This document shows, in pieces, positions 1-5,080 of a stretch of DNA of 5,080 nt. The stretch is from the NCBI GenBank assembly GCA_022565415.1, contig JAIUMT010000254.1:1-5080 (forward strand). Reading direction: 5' to 3'. The notes under the pieces are model-generated. The model made no database searches, was not told the DNA's origin, and worked only from the letters and a program-made list of their open reading frames with translations. The first letter of the stretch is position 1. Every line of letters begins with the position of its first letter. This stretch comes from Balneolales bacterium. Lineage in GTDB: Bacteria > Bacteroidota > Rhodothermia > Balneolales > HLUCCA01. Position numbers and translations under genes: made by a program.

Positions 1-840
1 GCCATTCGCTGAGAAATCAAAGCCGGGGAAATTGCTTTGCTGGCGCATTTGGACCGTGCTGAGGCCTGTGGTTCCGGAGGTGCTCCCCCTGGCAAGCCCC
101 ACAGATTCCAAATCGGTATTCAAATAGCAACCGGAAACTGAGCCGTTACTACTGTCCCCGGTCAACCCACCGGTGTGGAGGGCACCGCTTACACTTACGG
201 CCACGTAACATGAAGTTAAGGAACCACCACCGGTATGGTAACCTATCAACCCGCCTGTGTTATTGTTTCCACTTACTGTTCCTGTAAAATAACTGGTGGT
301 AATGGTGCCGGAACTCTCGCCAACCAGTCCGCCACTTCGATTACCGCCCGACACTGTTCCAGAGGCATAACTGCGGGCGATGGTTCCGCTGGCATGACGT
401 CCTAGCATCCCGCCGGTGGCGGTGCCTCCGATTACGCTGCCGGTAACATAGTTTCCTTCAAGTGCCCCGCCTGCATTACGGCCCACCAATCCTCCGGTAT
501 TGCCGCCACCGGTAATATCGACGTTAGTGAGCCCCAGGTTATTTACAACACCGCCGGAACCGATGAGCCCGAAGAACCCTATATTACCGGTGCTCCCACG
601 ATTGATGTATAGCCCGTTGATGGTGTGACCTTTTCCGTCAAAACTGCCTGTGAAAGGAATGGTAGTGTCTCCAATGGGATCCCATCCCAACCCATCGTTC
701 CCAAAAATACCGCCCTCGCGGGTTAGCTCACTGAGATCAATATCGGCAGTGAGTCGGTAGTGAGCGTCGGGGTTATAACGAACACCGTTTAACTGTTCGA
801 CATTCGCTATCAGGTAAGGGTTCGTTTCGGTGCCGTCTCC
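1..840 (-). repeat. GLUG module 4 (protein residues 1092-1371, cut by window edge)
   Basis: Starts at GDGTETNPYLIA (1092-1103), then ADIDL (1123-1127), WDPIG (1144-1148), FTGSFDGKGHTINGLYINR (1154-1172) and GFFG (1179-1182). Five evenly spaced GLUG units start at GGLVG 1207, GGMLG 1234, GGLVG 1261, GGLIG 1287 and GGLTG 1315, a period of 26-28 residues (about 80 bp). This is the most regular array in the protein. The cap starts with CYLNTDLES (1329-1337), then TTGLSTVQMRQQ and FPGFDFSANG, where the window ends. The expected W-I and PYL closing residues should lie just outside. Two cysteines (1302 and 1329) replace the usual asparagine or serine before tyrosine. Confidence 0.86.
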
Positions 841-3800
841 ATCGGTTAAATTGGTTGGTATGACTTCAACGAGATCGGAAAGATCTGACTCGAATAGCTC
901 CTCCTCATACTGATGATAGACTGCAGTAACCTGCCAGTTGTAAGCGGTGAAGTTCGTTAAACCGGTATCGGTAAAGGTGGTATCGGTTACCAAATCCCCG
1001 GTCTGTATAAGCTCAGAATTACGATAGATCCGGTAGCCATTTGGAGAGGCTGAGGCGGGAGCTGACCAGGCAAGCACAACCGATTGATTGCCCGGCTGGG
1101 CAGTAAGACCGATTGGTACCAGTGAAAATTCGTCTGATGAGCTTACATGACTCCCGGGCTCACCTTCCCACAACAAATAAGGAAAACTGGCTTTTTGTGT
1201 TATTCCCCAGGTGTCATCAAAATCCCAACCGGAGAAACTCTGCTGGAAGAGCATTTGAACCACAGTCAGTCCTGTTGCCCCAGTGGCTGTACCGTTTCCC
1301 ACACCAATGCTGTCGGTATCAGCAGGCCAGTAACTGGCAGAGAGACTACCTTCGTTCCAACCTACCAAGGCGCCCGCTGCCTCGCTGCCGCTTACCCAGA
1401 CTCGGGCATACCCGCGGGTTACCGTACCACTGTTGCGGCCAACCAACCCACCGGCCACATCAACTCCACTTACCGCACCGTACGCGTAGCTGTCTGTAAC
1501 CCGGCTGTTATCGATATCGGATTCCAGCCAGCCAATCAGCAAAGCAGTGTGCTGGGCACCCGTTACACTTCCGGAAACAAAACTTTCGGAGATGACGGAT
1601 TTGCCCCGTCCCACCAAGCCTGCAACATCCCGGTCCCCGCTTACCTCCAGATCCAGCAGACCCAAACCCGTGACCTGGGCATTTGCCCACCCAAACAGGC
1701 CGACCCCGCTCTGGGTTTGCCGATTAATATACAAACCGGTAATGATGTGGCCACCACCGTCAAATGTGCCGGTAAATGGAGCGGATTCGTTCCCGATAGG
1801 ACTCCATCCGGCGCCATCGTTCCAGAAGACCCCGCCATCGCGAGTACTGGTAGTGAGGTCAATATCGGATGTGAGGAGGAAGTGGGCATCCAGATGGTTG
1901 CGTACCTGGTCCAGATTATAAGCGGTGGAAATTAAGTAAGGATCACCGGTTGTGCCGCTGCCCCCCGCAAACGGCGGAAGGCCGGGGTGCGGGTTCTGTT
2001 CGTTGTTTTGCAGCCAGGGGTAGCTTTGTTCGTCGATGAGTCCCCAGATACTTCCAAAATTCCAGCCGGAAAATGTAGCCTGAATTCTCATCTCATCGGA
2101 GGTTTTACCAAAATTGCCGGCGGAACTACCACTCCCCACTGCATTACTCTTGCCACTGGTTTGGGTGTCCCAATAATTACCGGAGAGGGTACCGGTATGA
2201 TTACTATACAGTTCACCAACAAGTCCGCCGGTTATGCTTTCCAGGCCTCCGCTCACATATCCCGAAGCGTAGCTATTACTGATGTTGGTATTATTATATG
2301 CGGACCCCAACAATCCACCTACATTTGAATAAATGAAATACGTTTGACCGAATACAACTGTAGTAATAAAATCCCCTCCGGATACTGCCCCCATGGCATA
2401 ACTATTGCTGATGGAACCATTACTGGTTCTACCTACAAGCCCCCCAACATCGCTGGCATCACCCCCACTTACTGAGGCCGTGGAGAAACTTTGGGTGATC
2501 GTTGAAGACGTGACGCTCCCGATAAGTCCGCCAGCTCCAGTCCCACCGGTACTCACACTTCCGTGTGCCCAGGTATTGGTAAACGTATTGCTTCCATAGC
2601 TCTGGCCGGCCAGTCCACCGACATAGCTGCCTTCGGGTGATGATACGGTTCCAGAAAACCCGCATTCTAAAACCGGTGCTACGTTACTACCCAGGAACAT
2701 ACTGCCGAAAGAACCTACCATCCCCCCAGTTCTTGTTATTTCACTGTCAGGGGCCATACCGGTTACAATTCCATCTACATAAACATTGAAAATGCTGCCT
2801 CCCTCGTTGCTCTTGAAAAACCCGGCAAGTCCACCTACATAGCGTAGTCCAGTTATATTCACATTGCTAAGGCGGAGATCGAAAATGGAAATATCCGGAC
2901 CATTTACAGCTCCAAATAGACCTACCCACGCGGATTCCGGCCGATTGATGTACAGTCCCGAAATAGTATAGCCGTTGCCATTAAAGCTTCCGGCAAAGAT
3001 TTTGTCGATGTCTTGCACGGTAGCACCCCCGGTGCCAATGGGCTCCCAGCCACTGCCGACATTGTAGGGTGCCACATCCAGGTCAATATCTGCCATGAGT
3101 TTGATATGGGAATTCAGGGCGTATCGCACCAGGTGGAGCTCATAGGGTGAGGTGATCAGGTAAGGGGAACTGGGGGTTCCACTACCTGATAGATTCAGTC
3201 CCGGCAGGGTTTCAGGAACTAGAGATTGCAGATATGGGAAAGTGCCTCCTTCCACAATACCCCACACCGAGCTGAAATTCCAGCTGTTAAAGTTTACTAC
3301 CTCACGCATTTCGTCGCTGTCGAGGCCGGTAATCCCATCGATGCTTCCATTACCAACTCCCTGCCCGCGTCCGCTGGTTTCGGTGTTCCAGTAGCTGTTG
3401 TTTACAGTGGTTCCGTTTTCTCTTGTTCCTATAAAACCTCGTACGGTACTCCCTGACCCGATGACTTGCCCGGTGGAATAACTGTTGGTGATAGTTGCTT
3501 CCGATATCATTCCCACCAGGCCGCCTGCAACATAATTAGTCCGGGTGGTTACTGTTGCCGTAGAGTAACTGTTGGTGATGGATCCCAAACGATCTGGATT
3601 AACCACGCTAAGTCTACCTACTAAACCTCCTACCATCCATGTTCCTGATACAGAGCCGTTAACATAACTGTGGTGAACAGAACCAACACTCGCACCCACT
3701 AGCCCGCCAGTGGTCATTCCGACGGTTATGTCCACATCTTCCAGCCCATGGTTTTTGACAACCCCATCTCCAGATACGTTTGCAAATAACCCGGCATAGT

Positions 3801-4113
3801 CGTGGTCAGGCCGATTTATGTACAAGCCGGTAATGGTGTGGCCGTCGCCGTCAAAGGTACCTCGGAATTGACCACCGGTAAAATTGCCCCCAATAGGCAA
3901 CCAGCCCTGGCCGCCGTTGGCGGAGGAGGAGGCGTAAGTATGGTAACCCGGGGAGTTTTCGTCCAAGTTGGTCATAAGTTTGTAACTACCGGACATATTA
4001 TTGCGAACGTTGTGAAGATCTGCCCAGCTATGGATTTGGGTTTGGGCTTGGGCGGCACCTGTGCTGAGGGCCATTAGAGCCAGTAATAAAATAAATAGGT
4101 TGACTGATTTCAT
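1..4113 (-). CDS. Large secreted GLUG-repeat surface protein, adhesin-like (C-terminus beyond window)
   Basis: My translation of the minus strand from the ATG at 4113-4111 gives 1371 codons with no stop, running off the left edge. The start is well supported: the next in-frame upstream codons contain no ATG and reach a TAA at 4138-4140, and the first 23 residues form a signal peptide. Order of parts: signal peptide (1-23), GLUG module 1 (25-296), module 2 (310-702), module 3 (717-982), fibronectin type III-like domain (about 997-1086), module 4 (1092 to edge). About 19 GGLVG-type motifs are visible, and GLYINR is identical in all four modules. GLUG proteins are typically exported beta-rich repeat proteins. 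I infer a cell-surface or secreted adhesin or binding protein; no catalytic motif is visible. A C-terminal sorting domain or anchor, if present, lies outside the window. No Shine-Dalgarno sequence precedes the start, as is common in Bacteroidota. The ligand is unknown. Confidence 0.93.
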   Translation of the reverse strand, partial: MKSVNLFILLLALMALSTGAAQAQTQIHSWADLHNVRNNMSGSYKLMTNLDENSPGYHTYASSSANGGQGWLPIGGNFTGGQFRGTFDGDGHTITGLYINRPDHDYAGLFANVSGDGVVKNHGLEDVDITVGMTTGGLVGASVGSVHHSYVNGSVSGTWMVGGLVGRLSVVNPDRLGSITNSYSTATVTTRTNYVAGGLVGMISEATITNSYSTGQVIGSGSTVRGFIGTRENGTTVNNSYWNTETSGRGQGVGNGSIDGITGLDSDEMREVVNFNSWNFSSVWGIVEGGTFPYLQSLVPETLPGLNLSGSGTPSSPYLITSPYELHLVRYALNSHIKLMADIDLDVAPYNVGSGWEPIGTGGATVQDIDKIFAGSFNGNGYTISGLYINRPESAWVGLFGAVNGPDISIFDLRLSNVNITGLRYVGGLAGFFKSNEGGSIFNVYVDGIVTGMAPDSEITRTGGMVGSFGSMFLGSNVAPVLECGFSGTVSSPEGSYVGGLAGQSYGSNTFTNTWAHGSVSTGGTGAGGLIGSVTSSTITQSFSTASVSGGDASDVGGLVGRTSNGSISNSYAMGAVSGGDFITTVVFGQTYFIYSNVGGLLGSAYNNTNISNSYASGYVSGGLESITGGLVGELYSNHTGTLSGNYWDTQTSGKSNAVGSGSSAGNFGKTSDEMRIQATFSGWNFGSIWGLIDEQSYPWLQNNEQNPHPGLPPFAGGSGTTGDPYLISTAYNLDQVRNHLDAHFLLTSDIDLTTSTRDGGVFWNDGAGWSPIGNESAPFTGTFDGGGHIITGLYINRQTQSGVGLFGWANAQVTGLGLLDLEVSGDRDVAGLVGRGKSVISESFVSGSVTGAQHTALLIGWLESDIDNSRVTDSYAYGAVSGVDVAGGLVGRNSGTVTRGYARVWVSGSEAAGALVGWNEGSLSASYWPADTDSIGVGNGTATGATGLTVVQMLFQQSFSGWDFDDTWGITQKASFPYLLWEGEPGSHVSSSDEFSLVPIGLTAQPGNQSVVLAWSAPASASPNGYRIYRNSELIQTGDLVTDTTFTDTGLTNFTAYNWQVTAVYHQYEEELFESDLSDLVEVIPTNLTDGDGTETNPYLIANVEQLNGVRYNPDAHYRLTADIDLSELTREGGIFGNDGLGWDPIGDTTIPFTGSFDGKGHTINGLYINRGSTGNIGFFGLIGSGGVVNNLGLTNVDITGGGNTGGLVGRNAGGALEGNYVTGSVIGGTATGGMLGRHASGTIARSYASGTVSGGNRSGGLVGESSGTITTSYFTGTVSGNNNTGGLIGYHTGGGSLTSCYVAVSVSGALHTGGLTGDSSNGSVSGCYLNTDLESVGLARGSTSGTTGLSTVQMRQQSNFPGFDFSANG
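856..1125 (-). other. Fibronectin type III-like domain (protein residues about 997-1086)
   Basis: Residues SLVPIGLTAQPGNQSVVLAW (997-1016) match the first strands of a fibronectin type III domain. GYRIYRNSELI (1026-1036), FTDTGLTNFTAYNWQVTAV (1047-1065) and a closing SDLVEVIP (1079-1086) match the later strands, including the L-T-x-x-T-x-Y-x-W-x-V pattern typical of the family. It is the only non-GLUG domain visible and sits between modules 3 and 4. It probably acts as a spacer or binding domain. Assignment rests on pattern only. Confidence 0.75.
1168..1965 (-). repeat. GLUG module 3 (protein residues 717-982)
   Basis: Begins with GGSGTTGDPYLIS (717-729), followed by SDIDL (749-753), GWSPIG (769-774), FTGTFDGGGHIITGLYINR (780-798) and GLFG (805-808). 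GLUG-type motifs are AGLVG (831), ALLIG (857, degenerate), GGLVG (888) and GALVG (914). The cap is partly decayed: SYWPADTDS (927-935) replaces the SYWNTETSG-type sequence. ATGLTVVQM-like, GWDF, TWGIT and FPYLLW (977-982) are still recognisable. It is followed by a polar linker into the fibronectin-like domain. Confidence 0.84.
2008..3186 (-). repeat. GLUG module 2, the longest (protein residues 310-702)
   Basis: Starts with the lead-in GSGTPSSPYLI (310-320), then ADIDL (341-345), WEPIG (356-360), FAGSFNGNGYTISGLYINR (373-391) and GLFG (398-401). Seven GGLVG-type motifs follow, at 427, 463, 499, 528, 557, 599 and 629. The closing cap includes NYWDTQTSG (646-654), DEMR (673-676), GWNF (683-686), IWGLI and YPWL (698-701). 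At about 393 residues it is over 100 longer than modules 1 and 3, explained by extra GLUG units and an aromatic-rich insert around 584-596. Confidence 0.85.
3226..4041 (-). repeat. GLUG module 1 (protein residues 25-296)
   Basis: First copy of a large protein-level repeat. It opens with SWADLHNVRNNMSGSYKL and an NLD motif where the other modules have DIDL. It then has WLPIG (71-75), FRGTFDGDGHTITGLYINR (83-101), and GLF (108-110). GGLVG-type motifs sit at 136, 162 and 197, with a weaker RGFIG at 225. The closing cap is SYWNTETSG (240-248), then ITGL, EMR, WNF, VWGI and FPYL (292-295). It lacks the GSGT...PYLI lead-in seen in the other three modules because it follows the signal peptide directly. 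Confidence 0.85.
4045..4113 (-). other. Sec signal peptide of the GLUG protein (residues 1-23)
   Basis: The N-terminus starts MKSVN, has a hydrophobic core FILLLALMAL at residues 7-16 and a polar/small region ending A-Q-A at 21-23. This fits signal peptidase I cleavage between A23 and Q24. There is no lipobox cysteine, so lipoprotein export is unlikely. The segment shows that the protein leaves the cytoplasm and confirms the start codon. Confidence 0.88.
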
Positions 4114-4179
4114 TGTTCTGGAGTTTATTTTGCCGGATTATGAATGACGGACTGTGGTGACTTAAAATGCTATAGCCAC

Positions 4180-4201
4180 TCCTGCGGGGATCAGATGCAC
4201 A
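4180..4201 (+). repeat. Intergenic repeat unit, copy A
   Basis: A 22-base unit with core TCCTGCGGGG followed by ATCAGATGCACA. It differs from copy B mainly by one extra base in the junction. Downstream sequence AATCATG resembles the ATTCATG after copy C. Confidence 0.7.
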
Positions 4202-4240
4202 ATCATGAGTTAAGAATTAGCGATACATCCACGTAGATGC

Positions 4241-4299
4241 TTTAAAAATTCCTGCGGGACCAGATGCACAGGTGTCAGCGCACATCCAATCCCGCAGGA
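4241..4299 (-). terminator. Long terminator-like RNA hairpin with T-run, upstream of the GLUG gene
   Basis: A perfect 10-bp inverted repeat, TCCTGCGGGA (4250-4259) and TCCCGCAGGA (4290-4299), encloses 30 bases. As minus-strand RNA the stem continues for 7 more pairs (TTGGATG with CATCTGG, three of them G-U), with up to four further weak pairs. The same positions on the plus strand would be C-A mismatches, so the fold favours minus-strand transcripts. The minus strand then reads ATTTTTAAA (4249-4241). It could end read-through from the regulator gene or act as an attenuator in a leader of the GLUG gene. Confidence 0.55.
4250..4270 (+). repeat. Intergenic repeat unit, copy B
   Basis: A 21-base unit with core TCCTGCGGGA followed by CCAGATGCACA. 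Its core forms the second arm (in minus-strand order) of the long hairpin with copy C. Confidence 0.7.
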
Positions 4300-4311
4300 G
4301 CCAGCTGCACA
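4290..4311 (+). repeat. Intergenic repeat unit, copy C, core inverted
   Basis: A 22-base unit in which the core reads TCCCGCAGGA, the exact reverse complement of the copy B core. The flank GCCAGCTGCACA keeps the same orientation as in copies A and B. It forms the first arm (minus-strand order) of the long hairpin. Confidence 0.65.
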
Positions 4312-4371
4312 TTCATGCAGACTGGTAAATTCATGCACTAGTATAGGCAAGACCACATTTAATGGGCTATC

Positions 4372-4400
4372 TCATTTGTTTCATTCTCTTGTTCATTTGT
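4372..4400. promoter_or_regulatory. Direct repeat TCATTTGT x2, 21-bp spacing, possible AraC-type operator
   Basis: TCATTTGT occurs at 4372-4379 and again at 4393-4400, exactly 21 bp apart, which is two helical turns. AraC-family regulators commonly bind direct half-sites on one helix face with about this spacing. The site lies about 260 bp upstream of the GLUG start and about 100 bp past the end of the AraC-type regulator gene. The motif itself is not one I can match to a known regulator. Confidence 0.35.
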
Positions 4401-4443
4401 ATCAAAACGACAAGATTTGGCGAAGATGAGCGGATTTAAAGGC

Positions 4444-4472
4444 GTAACTCTTGCATTACCTGCAAGACGTAC
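4444..4472 (-). terminator. Possible terminator hairpin of the regulator gene
   Basis: TCTTGCA (4449-4455) and TGCAAGA (4461-4467) form a perfect 7-bp stem with a 5-base loop. Outer arms GTA (4444-4446) and TAC (4470-4472) add 3 pairs across a 2x2 mismatch. It lies 27 bp downstream of the regulator stop. On the minus strand it is followed by GCCTTTAAA, so the T-run is weak and delayed. It may be a 3'-end-stabilising hairpin rather than a strong intrinsic terminator. Confidence 0.4.
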
Positions 4473-4499
4473 CAATATAATTTTCTAAATATCAGTTCG

Positions 4500-5080
4500 T
4501 CAGGAAAGCAGCTCGGAAGGGTTTACATCATACTGTTCCTTGAAGCATTTAGAGAACCATGAGACACTTTCAAACCCGACAGAATAAGCAATTTCACTTA
4601 TTGTGCCGGACTTGTTTTCAATCATCTGTTTGCCTTGCTCAAGGCGTATTCTTCGGATGAGCTGCACCGGGGATTCATCCACGATTTTGATAAGCTTTCG
4701 GTGTAAGGTAGCCCGACCTACATTTAGCATTCCAGCCAGTTTTTCAACAGATAAAGAAGAGTCTTCGAGGTTATCCAGTATAGCTTTTTGAACCTGCTCC
4801 AAGAATTGTTGATCCGCCGACTTTAACTTCTCTTTGTTTACAAAAATGGATGAGGACTGTGACTCAAATCTTGCCTTCAGCAGTTTTTGTCCCCGCAGCA
4901 TACTTTTAATCAGCGCTATCAACTCATCCATATCAAATGGTTTGATGATGTAATCGTTAGCTCCGTGGTCGAGTCCGGCAAGGGTATCTTCTTTGGTATC
5001 TTTACCTGTGAGCAGAATCACGGGGATGAAATTCACCGAGGGGTCTTCCCTAAGCTCCTTCACGAATTCAAAACCATTCA
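4500..5080 (-). CDS. Response regulator, receiver plus AraC-type HTH (N-terminus beyond window)
   Basis: The last 192 codons of a longer gene, ending at TGA (4502-4500). The visible protein starts NGFEFVKELRED, the middle of a receiver domain. It keeps the conserved threonine in ILLTGKD (visible residue 24) and lysine in IIKPFD (46). The phosphorylated aspartate must lie upstream, outside the window. A linker (about 60-105) leads to an AraC-family domain. Helix-turn-helix 1 is around VEKLAGMLNVGRATLHRKLI (111-130). Helix-turn-helix 2 is ISEIAYSVGFESVSWFSK (160-177), followed by the NPSELLS end (186-192). This arrangement is typical of Bacteroidota hybrid two-component sensors, in which periplasmic sensor, kinase, receiver and AraC domain are one protein. 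A stand-alone receiver-AraC regulator is equally compatible with what is visible. A GTG at 5063 is internal to the receiver domain and is not the start. It is transcribed toward the GLUG gene and may regulate it (inference). Confidence 0.92.
   Translation of the reverse strand, partial: NGFEFVKELREDPSVNFIPVILLTGKDTKEDTLAGLDHGANDYIIKPFDMDELIALIKSMLRGQKLLKARFESQSSSIFVNKEKLKSADQQFLEQVQKAILDNLEDSSLSVEKLAGMLNVGRATLHRKLIKIVDESPVQLIRRIRLEQGKQMIENKSGTISEIAYSVGFESVSWFSKCFKEQYDVNPSELLS

Larger units (their letters stand above)
4114..4499. other. Intergenic region with repeats and hairpins, no gene
   Basis: This 386-bp gap between two co-oriented genes has no credible coding frame; only frames of 30 codons or fewer start here. 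It holds a small hairpin after the regulator, a 21-bp-spaced direct repeat, three related 21-22-bp repeats, a long minus-strand RNA hairpin with T-run, and a 9-bp direct repeat ATTCATGCA at 4311-4319 and 4329-4337. I found no clean Bacteroidota-type promoter (TAnnTTTG) on the minus strand. Confidence 0.8.

Noticed and set aside
1147..1935. Plus-strand open frame of 262 codons opposite the GLUG gene
   Set aside because: It is in exact codon register with the minus-strand gene and stays open only because that gene uses no TTA, CTA or TCA codons here. The product shows no domain, and the opposite strand is clearly a repeat protein.
1508..2665. Minus-strand short frames (1508-1690, 1641-1889, 2459-2665) in a frame other than the GLUG gene
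   Set aside because: They overlap the GLUG coding frame out of register, are short, and have no recognisable features.
1987..4077. Other plus-strand frames (1987-2328, 2405-2599, 3226-3456, 3802-4077)
   Set aside because: All lie within the GLUG gene on the other strand. Their proteins are reverse-complement echoes of Gly/Thr/Ser-rich repeats with no signal peptide or recognisable domain.
4144..4236. Plus-strand 30-codon frame with three Cys and three His, divergent from the GLUG gene
   Set aside because: No ribosome-binding signal, overlaps repeat copy A, and the cysteines come partly from the repeat. Length is within chance expectation.
4180..4311. Small CRISPR array
   Set aside because: Only three imperfect 21-22-bp units, unequal spacing (49 and 19 bp between units), a flipped core in one unit, and no cas gene.
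4264..4341. Plus-strand 25-codon frame
   Set aside because: It spans the hairpin and copy C, has no start signal, and is within chance expectation.
4340..4345. TATACT on the minus strand as a sigma-70-type -10 box for the GLUG gene
   Set aside because: There is no matching -35 element at 16-18 bp, and Bacteroidota-type promoters use a different -7 motif that is not found here.
4603..4791. Plus-strand 62-codon frame opposite the regulator
   Set aside because: It is antisense to the well-supported AraC-type domain and has no recognisable features.
5061..5063. GTG as start of the response regulator
   Set aside because: It encodes the valine within the NGFEFV receiver motif, and the frame is open upstream to the window edge.

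Overview
The window holds two minus-strand genes, both cut by a window edge, separated by a 386-bp intergenic region with unusual structure. The organism is most likely a member of the Bacteroidota or a close relative such as Balneolota. The evidence is a receiver domain joined to an AraC-type DNA-binding domain in the style of Bacteroidota hybrid two-component systems, a very large secreted GLUG-repeat protein, and no Shine-Dalgarno sequence before its start. This placement is inference; no rRNA or taxonomic marker gene is present.

Layout, read in the direction of transcription (high to low coordinates). Positions 5080 to 4500 encode the C-terminal 192 residues of a response regulator: the second half of a receiver domain, a linker and an AraC-family double helix-turn-helix. 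Positions 4499 to 4114 are intergenic. They contain a small hairpin just after the regulator, a pair of identical 8-bp direct repeats exactly 21 bp apart, three copies of a 21-22-bp repeat (one with its core flipped), and a long hairpin that folds well only as minus-strand RNA and is followed by a T-run. Positions 4113 to 1 are one open frame of 1371 codons with no stop in the window. It encodes a signal peptide, three GLUG modules, a fibronectin type III-like domain and a fourth GLUG module that runs off the left edge. This frame covers 81% of the window; the open frames on the plus strand opposite it are shadows.

How the parts may work together (inference): the AraC-type regulator lies immediately upstream of the surface-protein gene in the same orientation. 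The intergenic region between them carries both a direct repeat with AraC-operator geometry and a terminator-like RNA hairpin. A reasonable model is that the sensor/regulator controls production of the large exported adhesin-like protein, with the hairpin insulating or attenuating transcription between the genes. I see no complete novel multi-gene system. The least explained part is the intergenic repeat and hairpin cluster at 4180-4311.
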